This document shows, one piece after another, positions 54,314 to 61,336 of a stretch of 64,000 nucleotides of DNA (positions are counted from its first letter, which is position 1; every line of letters starts with the position of its first letter). The position numbers were made by a program, and so were the translations under genes. The stretch is taken from assembly GCA_022843465.1 (NCBI GenBank), contig JALHNO010000017.1, positions 1-64,000 on the forward strand, given 5' to 3'. The stretch is from Pseudomonadota bacterium (GTDB taxonomy: Bacteria; Pseudomonadota; Gammaproteobacteria; Xanthomonadales; Ahniellaceae). The notes below the pieces were generated by a model. The model was not told the DNA's origin, ran no database searches, and was given only the letters and a program-made list of their open reading frames with translations.

Positions 54314-54365
54314 GATTTTTTTACCTCCGCGACATCACCGCCACGGCAGTTTGACTCCGGGCTCC

Positions 54366-54412
54366 CGACAATAGCTCCTGCATTGTTCTACCTCGGGCAT
54401 CCATGCCCTCGC
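54366..54412 (-). repeat. Dispersed 47-bp two-hairpin repeat, copy 2
   Basis: Lies inside the insert of tRNA half-copy 2. The insert of half-copy 1 is identical around this point but lacks exactly these 47 bases, giving an empty site for comparison. Confidence 0.85.
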
Positions 54413-54478
54413 CTGCCCTCCGCCCTTCGGGCCGGCTCCGCTGCGCTGCGCCGTTCGCAATCGTTCCAGACGATTGCG

Positions 54479-54515
54479 TCAAGACTGCTGCCTTAAACCA
54501 CTCGGCCATCTCTCC
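54479..54515 (-). pseudogene. tRNA-Ser 5'-half copy 2
   Basis: 37 bases identical to the tRNA 5' half, interrupted right after the anticodon by a 126-bp insert (54353-54478), then AAACTGCCGTGG (54341-54352). The repeat period to the neighbours is 201-202 bp. Confidence 0.9.
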
Positions 54516-54566
54516 GATTTTTTACCTCCGCGACGTCACCGCCACGGCAGTTTGACTCCGGGCTCC

Positions 54567-54613
54567 CGACAATAGCTCCTGCATTGTTCTACCTCGGGCA
54601 TCCATGCCCTCGC
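54567..54613 (-). repeat. Dispersed 47-bp two-hairpin repeat, copy 3
   Basis: Identical to copy 2 and in the same place within the insert of tRNA half-copy 3. Hairpins GGGCAT/ATGCCC and ACAAT/ATTGT. Confidence 0.85.
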
Positions 54614-54679
54614 CTGCCCTCCGCCCTTCGGGCCGGCTCCGCTGCGCTGCGCCGTTCGCAATCGTTCCAGACGATTGCG

Positions 54680-54716
54680 TCAAGACTGCTGCCTTAAACC
54701 ACTCGGCCATCTCTCC
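54680..54716 (-). pseudogene. tRNA-Ser 5'-half copy 3 (promoter-proximal)
   Basis: 37 bases identical to the tRNA 5' half, followed by a 126-bp insert (54554-54679) and AAACTGCCGTGG (54542-54553). Every insert starts with a CGCAATCGT/ACGATTGCG hairpin. This is the first copy after the candidate promoter. Confidence 0.9.
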
Positions 54717-54758
54717 GATTTGCTGCGCCCGCGACGTCGTGGTCCGGGCCAGTCCGGC

Positions 54759-54788
54759 ATTGTAGGTGCGACTGAGGGCCGGCGCCAA
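54759..54788 (-). promoter_or_regulatory. Candidate promoter of the tRNA-Ser array
   Basis: Minus-strand TTGGCG (-35), 18-bp spacer, TACAAT (-10, 5 of 6 consensus), about 43 bases before half-copy 3. No comparable promoter was seen directly before the intact tRNA. Confidence 0.5.
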
Positions 54789-55057
54789 GCGCGACCGGCA
54801 TTTCTGGTTGGGCTGAGCCGCGGGCACAGGGGCAACACTGGCGTTCTGGGCTGGGCTCTGGCCAGGGAAAACCGCGGGGCATTGCCTCCACGCCCGGACC
54901 GGTTCAGGATGTCGTCCAGGCCGGTGCAGCGGGGAATCAGGCGGGGTGGCTGGAGGTTTGTCCGGATTCGGGCTGGGAAATCTCTGAATTGCACCACTTT
55001 TGCTTGCTCCGTGTGTCGGGCTTGAAAGAGGATGGCGGCTTCTGCTGGGGGAAAAAT
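54789..55057. other. Intergenic region before the response regulator
   Basis: No gene or clear repeat seen. It must hold the promoter of the rightward regulator gene, but no strong sigma-70 match stands out. Confidence 0.5.
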
Positions 55058-55705
55058 ATGATTCGGCTGCTGATCGTGGATGACCACGCGATGATTCGTA
55101 CTGCGTTCAAGGCGGCACTCGCCAAGTACGCCGATCTGAATGTGATTGCCGAGGCGGGTACCGGCGAAGAAGGCGTCAGATTGGCGAAAGAGTTGAAGCC
55201 CGATGTGGTGCTGATGGACGTCAATCTGCCCGGCATCACCGGCCTGGAAGCCGCTTCACGGATCGCCTTGCAGAGCCCACGCAGCCGGTTGATTGCGGTG
55301 ACGGCACTGGAAGATTCGCCGTTTCCGCGCAAGTTTCTTGAGGCCGGGGCCGCTGGTTTCGTGACCAAGGCCTGTCCGCTGGAAGAACTGGTGCAGGCGA
55401 TCCGCACGGTGGCCGCGGGCGGCAAGCACATCAGTCAGCACATCGCGCAGGCGATGGCACTGGATGCAGTGAATGGCAAGATCACCTCACCGTTCGACTG
55501 CCTGACCAAGCGCGAGACCGAGATCGTCATCGGCATTGTTCAGGGCGAAGACATGACCGCGATCGGCGGACGGCTGCATGTCTCTGCGAAGACGGTGGCT
55601 TCGCACAAATACAATGCCTTCGCCAAACTCGGTGTCGACAATGATGTCGCGCTGGCACGCCTGGCCATCCAGCACGGTCTGGTCGAGCACGACCAGCGTC
55701 GCTGA
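55058..55705 (+). CDS. gacA: GacA/UvrY-type response regulator
   Basis: A 215-residue NarL/FixJ-class regulator. Receiver domain: acidic pair D8-D9, phosphoacceptor D54 (LMDVNLPG) and K104 (FVTKA). The C-terminal LuxR helix-turn-helix begins near LTKRETEIVIGIVQG and contains SAKTVASHKYNAFAKLGV. The segment EDSPFPRKFLEAGAAGFVTK and the ISQHIAQAMAL block follow GacA/UvrY rather than other NarL relatives. In that family the partner is the BarA/GacS kinase and the targets are small RNAs that titrate CsrA. No kinase gene is adjacent, which is normal for GacA. ATG 55058 has a GGGGGA site; the frame open to 54989 is longer than the family. Confidence 0.88.
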   Translation: MIRLLIVDDHAMIRTAFKAALAKYADLNVIAEAGTGEEGVRLAKELKPDVVLMDVNLPGITGLEAASRIALQSPRSRLIAVTALEDSPFPRKFLEAGAAGFVTKACPLEELVQAIRTVAAGGKHISQHIAQAMALDAVNGKITSPFDCLTKRETEIVIGIVQGEDMTAIGGRLHVSAKTVASHKYNAFAKLGVDNDVALARLAIQHGLVEHDQRR

Positions 55706-55739
55706 GCGCGGACCGGCGCGCTGCAGAGCGGCGCGATCC

Positions 55740-57035
55740 TCAGTCCGCTTCGAGCGGGATCGACCTGCCTGCCTTCACCACCCCGCGGACCTGCCGCAGA
55801 CATTCGATATCCGCCAGCGGATTGCAGGCCACGGCCACCAGATCGGCCGCCTTGCCCGGCTTGATCGAACCGAGTTCGGCTTCCTTGCCGAGCAGCCTGG
55901 CCGATTCAATGGTGGCCGACTGCAGCGCCTGCAGCGGTGTCAGGCCATGGCGCACCATGTAGGCGAACTGCAGCGCGTTGTCGCCATGCGGGTAGACCCC
56001 GCTGTCGGTGCCATAGGCGATGCGCACGCCGGCGGCGACCGCCTTGCGGAATCCGGCGCGCTGGGTCTCGGTGGTTTCCAGGTTCTTGCGCAGGATTTCT
56101 TCGGACCAGCCATCACGGCGACCGACGCGGTCGATGTAGTCGCCGTTGTAGATGTCGGCCACCAGCCAGGTGCCGGCAGCCTTCATCATTGCGATCGCCT
56201 CATCGTCCATCAATGAACCGTGCTCGATCGAGCGGACACCCGCGCGCACGGCATACTTGATGCCTTCGGCGCCATGGGCATGGGCGGTCACGAACTTCCC
56301 GCGTCGGGCAGCGGCGTCCACGGCGGCGCGGATCTCGGCCTCGGAGTACTCCGACTCGCCGGGTTCGGTACCGGCAGTCAGCACGGCTCCGGTGGCAATC
56401 ACCTTGATGAAGTCGGCGCCGTGGTCGATCAGGGCATTGACCTTTACGCGCACCTGCTTGGGACCGCGCGCAACACCGCGACGGAACTCCTCCGGCACCT
56501 TGACGCCTTTGGCCAGTCCGGTGATTTCACCGCCGCCCTGCGGGATGGTGATGTAGGCGCCGGCGACGAACATCCTGGGCCCGGGAATCAGACCGGCGTT
56601 GATGGCATCGCGCAGCGCGACATCGGCAAAGCCGCGATAGACGCCGACATCGCGCACGGTGGTGAATCCGGCCTGCAGGGTGTCGCGGGCATTGCGGGCG
56701 CCGATAAAGGCGTCGCGGGCAGGATGGCTGTTCAGCGGTGCCGCCGGATCGGCACTCTGGCCCTCATCCGCGAGGTGGGTATGCATGTCCATCAAACCCG
56801 GCACGACGACATGGGCCGACCAGTCGAGCACGGGGCGCGCATCCCGGGTCGAATCGTCCCAGGGCGCGATCGAGACGATGCTGCCGCCCCTCAGCACGAT
56901 GTGCTGATCCCGCAGCAGCGCTCCGGTTTCAACATCCACCAGCGTTCCGGCGCGAATGCGCTCGATGGTTGCTGCAAGACTCACCGCGGGCATCGCCGCA
57001 CCCAGCATCGCCATCAGCAACACCGGCCGCCTCAT
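55740..57035 (-). CDS. Exported amidohydrolase (Xaa-Pro dipeptidase/imidazolonepropionase-like)
   Basis: A 431-residue protein with a signal peptide (VLLMAMLGAAMPAVSLAA). Amidohydrolase metal ligands are visible: H85 and H87 in MDMHTHL, a Lys likely carboxylated in FIKVIATGAV, His in TAHAHG and SIEHGS, and Asp in GTDSG. Relatives hydrolyse Xaa-Pro or Xaa-Arg dipeptides or cyclic amides; the substrate here is unknown. The start overlaps the stop of the Rieske oxygenase gene as ATGA, so both are made together. It converges with the GacA-like gene. Confidence 0.88.
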   Translation of the reverse strand: MRRPVLLMAMLGAAMPAVSLAATIERIRAGTLVDVETGALLRDQHIVLRGGSIVSIAPWDDSTRDARPVLDWSAHVVVPGLMDMHTHLADEGQSADPAAPLNSHPARDAFIGARNARDTLQAGFTTVRDVGVYRGFADVALRDAINAGLIPGPRMFVAGAYITIPQGGGEITGLAKGVKVPEEFRRGVARGPKQVRVKVNALIDHGADFIKVIATGAVLTAGTEPGESEYSEAEIRAAVDAAARRGKFVTAHAHGAEGIKYAVRAGVRSIEHGSLMDDEAIAMMKAAGTWLVADIYNGDYIDRVGRRDGWSEEILRKNLETTETQRAGFRKAVAAGVRIAYGTDSGVYPHGDNALQFAYMVRHGLTPLQALQSATIESARLLGKEAELGSIKPGKAADLVAVACNPLADIECLRQVRGVVKAGRSIPLEAD

Positions 57036-58099
57036 GGGCGCACCCCGGCGGCGGCGTAAGCCGCACGCAACTGGTTGTGGAAATGCCAGACGCCACTCTC
57101 CCGTTTGGGACAGAGCCGGCCGGCATCGTAGGTACCGGATGCCAGGCCACGCTGCACCGCTTCGCAGATCATGATGTCCTCGTGCTGGACTTCATCGCTG
57201 AACTCCTTGTCGCGCGCGATGCGTGCCTGTGCCGCGGCATCTTCGGCATAGTAGTAATCAAACTCGACACGGCAGCGATCCGGCGCCAGTGGCAGGATGC
57301 GATTGGTCTGCATGCGGCCCGGCATGATGTTGAGCATGACGTTGGGATAGACAAAATAGTAATAGGCATCGCCGCTGCCGTAGATCTCTTCGCTGTCGCG
57401 CAGAGGCGAGTGCTGCAGCGATTGCCACGGGAACAGCTCGGTATCGTAGGCACGGTAATCGAGCACCTTGGACAAACCCGGATGCACATGCGGCAGATGA
57501 TAGCCCTCGAGAAAGTTGTCGATGTAGACCTTCCAGTTGCAGCCGACTTCATAACTGTCGCGCCGCAGGAAGCGCATCCCGGCCGGATTGATCGGCGCGA
57601 TCCGCGCCGCGATGCCGGCATAGACCTCATCGAACTCGGCCACCGCCTCATCAAGCGCCACAAACACCAGGCCCTGCCACTCGTGCACGCGCAATGGCGG
57701 CAGCCGGATATCGGCGACGTCAAAATCCTCAGCGCCCTGCATCTCCGGTGCGCTGCGCAACTGGCCGTCGAGCGCATAGGTCCAGCCGTGATACTTGCAA
57801 TGGAGGGCACGCGCACCCTTGCCATTGCACAGTGCCAACGGCCCGGCGCGATGCCGGCAGACATTGGGAAAGGCGCGCAGCACGCCATCCTGGCCACGCA
57901 CCAGCAGCACCGGCACCTTGCCGATCCGTTCGACCACATGGTCGCCCGGCTCGCTCAATTGATCCTGACGCGCCAGTAGCTGCCAGCTGCGCGCGAACAC
58001 TGCGCGGTGTTCGAGATAGAGCATGTCCTGGCCAAAATAATGGTGCGCGGACAGCGCCCGCGCCTGCTCCAGCGGACGACTGATTTCATGTGCTTGCAT
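57032..58099 (-). CDS. Rieske non-heme iron oxygenase, alpha subunit
   Basis: A 355-residue enzyme. The Rieske [2Fe-2S] ligands are C81 and H83 (CRHRAGPL) and C101 and H104 (CKYHGW). The catalytic domain has D194 and iron ligands H201 and H206 in DNFLEGYHLPHVHPGL. The pattern is closest to choline monooxygenase / phenylpropionate dioxygenase large subunits. ATG 58099 (MQAHEISRPLEQ) is chosen; the frame open to 58507 overlaps the divergent gene. No small subunit or reductase lies nearby, so electrons must come from an unlinked partner. Substrate unknown. Confidence 0.9.
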   Translation of the reverse strand: MQAHEISRPLEQARALSAHHYFGQDMLYLEHRAVFARSWQLLARQDQLSEPGDHVVERIGKVPVLLVRGQDGVLRAFPNVCRHRAGPLALCNGKGARALHCKYHGWTYALDGQLRSAPEMQGAEDFDVADIRLPPLRVHEWQGLVFVALDEAVAEFDEVYAGIAARIAPINPAGMRFLRRDSYEVGCNWKVYIDNFLEGYHLPHVHPGLSKVLDYRAYDTELFPWQSLQHSPLRDSEEIYGSGDAYYYFVYPNVMLNIMPGRMQTNRILPLAPDRCRVEFDYYYAEDAAAQARIARDKEFSDEVQHEDIMICEAVQRGLASGTYDAGRLCPKRESGVWHFHNQLRAAYAAAGVRP

Positions 58100-58157
58100 A
58101 GGCGAGTCCCCGACAGCGATATGATCCGACGCTAGCAGACTACAGCGGAGTGTGACC

Positions 58158-59318
58158 ATGCGCAGCGGTGCCGGTTTGTTGTTGGCCCTGTACGCGCTCG
58201 GCAGCAGCGCATTGGCCGAAGCACCGCGTGCGCGCGATCTCGGTGTGCCCTTCGAGGGCAGGCCCGGCGCACTCAATGCCATCACCGATATCGCGGGCGT
58301 CCAGGTGGGCCATGTCACCCTGATCGAGGATCGCGTGGATGGCAGCAAGGTGCGCACCGGCGTGACCGCGATCCTGCCACGCGGTGCCGAGACTGCGCAG
58401 TTGCCCGTGTTCGCCGGCTGGTTTGCACTCAATGGCAATGGCGAGATGACCGGCACTGCCTGGATCGACGAATCCGGCCAGCTCGAGGGCCCGGTGATGC
58501 TGACCAATACCCATAGCGTCGGTGTCGTCCGCGATGCCCTGATTGCCTACCGCGTGAAGGCCGGCGATGCTGATGCATCCGGCTACTGGTGGTCGCTGCC
58601 GGTCGTTGCTGAAACCTGGGACGGCCACCTCAATGACATCAATGGTTTTCATGTGCGGGCCGCACATGCGGTCGACGCCATCGCCAATGCGCAGGCCGGA
58701 CCGGTAGCCGAAGGCAGTGTCGGTGGCGGCACCGGCATGATCTGCCATGAATACAAGTGCGGTATCGGCACATCGTCCCGGCGCACCCGCAGCGGCGGTC
58801 GTGAATATCTGGTCGGGGTGCTGGTGCAGGCCAACTACGGACTGCGCGACAGCCTGCGGATTGCCGGGGTTCCGGTAGGCGCGCATCTGCGCAACGATCG
58901 CATCTACAGCGAGCCCGATCCCGCTGCCGGCGACACCGGATCGATCATCATCGTCGTCGCCACCGATGCACCCCTGCTGCCGCATCAACTCAAGCGCATG
59001 GCGCGACGCGCCGGCATGGGTCTGGCGCGAATGGGCAGCTATGCCGGCAACGGCTCGGGCGATATTTTTCTGGCGTTCTCCACTGCCCGAGCCAAGGCGT
59101 CGGCAGAGTCCAGACTGAGTTCCGCCGAATTCCTCGGCAACGATGATCTGGACCCCTTGTTCGAGGCCACGGTGCAGGCGACCGAAGAAGCCATTGTCAA
59201 TGCCATGATTGCCGCCCGTGATATGCAGGGACACGAGGGGCACTATGCCCGTGCGATCGATCATCGCGATCTGGTCCGACTGCTCAAGCGCTTCCGCCGC
59301 TATCAAGCCGCCGATTGA
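58158..59318 (+). CDS. P1-family (DmpA/BapA-like) aminopeptidase
   Basis: A 386-residue exported protein (signal peptide LLLALYALGSSALAEA). The autocleavage site of the Ntn-type P1 peptidases is visible as DTG/SIIIVVATDAP: cutting before S262 would yield a 125-residue beta chain with Ser as nucleophile, the size known for DmpA. The conserved TNTHSVGVVRD and GSVGGGTGMICHEYKCGIGT also fit. These enzymes release N-terminal D- or beta-amino acids. It is divergent from the Rieske oxygenase gene. ATG 58158 has a GGAG site; a GTG two codons earlier is less likely. Confidence 0.93.
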   Translation: MRSGAGLLLALYALGSSALAEAPRARDLGVPFEGRPGALNAITDIAGVQVGHVTLIEDRVDGSKVRTGVTAILPRGAETAQLPVFAGWFALNGNGEMTGTAWIDESGQLEGPVMLTNTHSVGVVRDALIAYRVKAGDADASGYWWSLPVVAETWDGHLNDINGFHVRAAHAVDAIANAQAGPVAEGSVGGGTGMICHEYKCGIGTSSRRTRSGGREYLVGVLVQANYGLRDSLRIAGVPVGAHLRNDRIYSEPDPAAGDTGSIIIVVATDAPLLPHQLKRMARRAGMGLARMGSYAGNGSGDIFLAFSTARAKASAESRLSSAEFLGNDDLDPLFEATVQATEEAIVNAMIAARDMQGHEGHYARAIDHRDLVRLLKRFRRYQAAD

Positions 59319-59326
59319 TCCGGGTC

Positions 59327-61336
59327 TCACGGCAACGGCGCGCGCAGGTACCTGTCGTACCAGTCCAGCGTGCGCTGCAGCCGATCGCGCAGATAACTCG
59401 GCACGCTCAGGCCATGGTGCTCGCTGGGATAGATCACCAGGCGCGTCGGCACATTCAGTGAGCGCAGTGCCTGGAACATCTGTTCGGCACCCAGACAGGG
59501 CACATTGGCATCGAGTTCGGCGCACTGGAACAGGGTCGGCGTGCGGATACGGTCGGCATGCAGGAAGGGAAAGCTGGCGCGGTCATAGGCGGCGCGATCA
59601 CGCCAGGGCAAACCGAGCTCAAGCTCGTACTCGCGTATGTACTGATCGTGGCCGTACAGCGCATACATGTTCGACGCGCCGGCGCCACTGACCGCCGCGG
59701 CAAAACGGGTATCACGGGCGATCACCGCATTGCTCAGGATCGATCCATAGCTCCAGCCACCCACGCCCAGACGTTTGGGATCGGCAATACCCATCGCCAC
59801 CACGTGATCGACCGCAGCCAGGGCATCCTCCACATCGAGCCGTCCCCAGTCGGCGTAGATCGCCCGCGAGAAATCAAAACCACGCCCGGAACTGCCACGC
59901 GGATTGACCGCGACCACGGCATAACCCTGGGCGGCATAGACCTGCCAATCCGCCATGAACTCGTGGCTGAACTGGTAAACCGGACCACCGTGCAGACGCA
60001 GCAAGGTCGGATAGCGCCGGCCTGGCTCGTAGCCTGCGGGACGCACCAGCATGCCTTCGATTGCAGTGCCATCGGCGCTGTTGAAGTGAATCGCCTCGAC
60101 CCTGGCAAGCTGGCGATCGCGGAGCCAGCCATTGTGATCGGACAGTGGCCGCAGGCCGCCCTTTTCGACCGCCGAGATTTCATACGGCCGTGCATCATCA
60201 CCACCCAGCACCACGATGCGCCCGGATGCCGAGACATCGAGGTCGTAGTCGAAGCGCGCCCCATGAGTCAGCGCCTGCACCTTGCCGCTCGCCACATCGA
60301 TGCGCGACAGATGAGTCACCCGGCTGTGTTCAATCAGGGCGTACACGCTGCGGCCATCGGGCGACCAGCGCGGCTTGCTGAAACAGCGGTCGATCAAGGC
60401 CGGCTGGCTGGCGCGGCCGGTGGCCACCTCAATGACGGCGAGCTGCCAGGGCGCGTAGTAGATCCACTTGTCCTCGCCACTCTGCAGATAGGCGATGCGA
60501 CGACTGTCCGGGCTCCAGGCCGGTCGCGACTCCCAGTACGGATCCAGATCTGATCCGGGGAAGGTCGTCAACTGGCGCTCGCTGCCGCCAGCGCGCGCCT
60601 CGATCAGATAGATGTCGAAATTCAGATGACGATCCGGATCGGCACCGCGCTTGCTGACATAGGCAATCAACTTTCCGTCCGGCGACCAGGCCGGCAGCTG
60701 CTCGTCATGCGCCCCGGACGTCAGCTGGTCAAGCCGGCCATCGGCAATCGTGTACAGATAGAGATGACTGCGCCTGTTGCCCAGATAGCCGCGGCCGTCC
60801 TCGCGGAACTGATAACGATCGATCACGATCGGTGCCGGCGTGCGCACCGAACCGGAAACGGGCTCCCCGGGATCGTAGGCGATCAGGGCCAGCTGCTTGC
60901 CGTCCGGCGACCAGACGAAATCCTCGACGCCCTGGGCAAGCGCCGTCAATCGCTGCGGTTCGCCGCCCGCACGCGGCATCACCCAGACCTGGGGCTTGGG
61001 TTCCGACTCGCTACCCTGTGGGCGATCCGACAGGAACGCAAGCTGACGACCATCGGCCGACCACTGCGGCCGCCACTCGCTGCTGGCTTCGGTCTGGGTC
61101 AGGCGGACGCGGCCACGGCCATCGAAGCCGACGCGCCAGAGATCTGATTGCTGTTCGTCGCGCTGCAGATTCGACTCCGTCACCGTGTAGGCAAGCCAAC
61201 GACCATCGCTGCTGAGCGCGGGTTCGCTGACATCGGCGATCTTCAACACGTCGTCAATTGAAAACAGGTTGCCGGCGCGCAATTGCACCGGCGTAGTCGA
61301 TACCGCGAAGGCAACCGCAATCGCCGCAATTCTCAT
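59327..61336 (-). CDS. S9-family serine peptidase (prolyl oligopeptidase type)
   Basis: A 669-residue exported protein. An N-terminal TolB/DPP-like beta-propeller (repeats such as WSPDGKQLALIAY) is followed by an alpha/beta-hydrolase domain with catalytic S529 (GGWSYGS), D609 (AELDANVP) and His about 640 (SEHHGL), all present. It likely trims periplasmic oligopeptides as an acylaminoacyl- or dipeptidyl-peptidase. The start overlaps the stop of the CehA-like gene as ATGA. It converges with the P1 peptidase gene, so three degradative enzymes cluster here. Confidence 0.94.
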   Translation of the reverse strand: MRIAAIAVAFAVSTTPVQLRAGNLFSIDDVLKIADVSEPALSSDGRWLAYTVTESNLQRDEQQSDLWRVGFDGRGRVRLTQTEASSEWRPQWSADGRQLAFLSDRPQGSESEPKPQVWVMPRAGGEPQRLTALAQGVEDFVWSPDGKQLALIAYDPGEPVSGSVRTPAPIVIDRYQFREDGRGYLGNRRSHLYLYTIADGRLDQLTSGAHDEQLPAWSPDGKLIAYVSKRGADPDRHLNFDIYLIEARAGGSERQLTTFPGSDLDPYWESRPAWSPDSRRIAYLQSGEDKWIYYAPWQLAVIEVATGRASQPALIDRCFSKPRWSPDGRSVYALIEHSRVTHLSRIDVASGKVQALTHGARFDYDLDVSASGRIVVLGGDDARPYEISAVEKGGLRPLSDHNGWLRDRQLARVEAIHFNSADGTAIEGMLVRPAGYEPGRRYPTLLRLHGGPVYQFSHEFMADWQVYAAQGYAVVAVNPRGSSGRGFDFSRAIYADWGRLDVEDALAAVDHVVAMGIADPKRLGVGGWSYGSILSNAVIARDTRFAAAVSGAGASNMYALYGHDQYIREYELELGLPWRDRAAYDRASFPFLHADRIRTPTLFQCAELDANVPCLGAEQMFQALRSLNVPTRLVIYPSEHHGLSVPSYLRDRLQRTLDWYDRYLRAPLP

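Noticed and set aside
51989-54716. Prophage or intact genomic island
   Set aside because: No integrase, phage or conjugation genes; only repeats, remnants and tRNA fragments.
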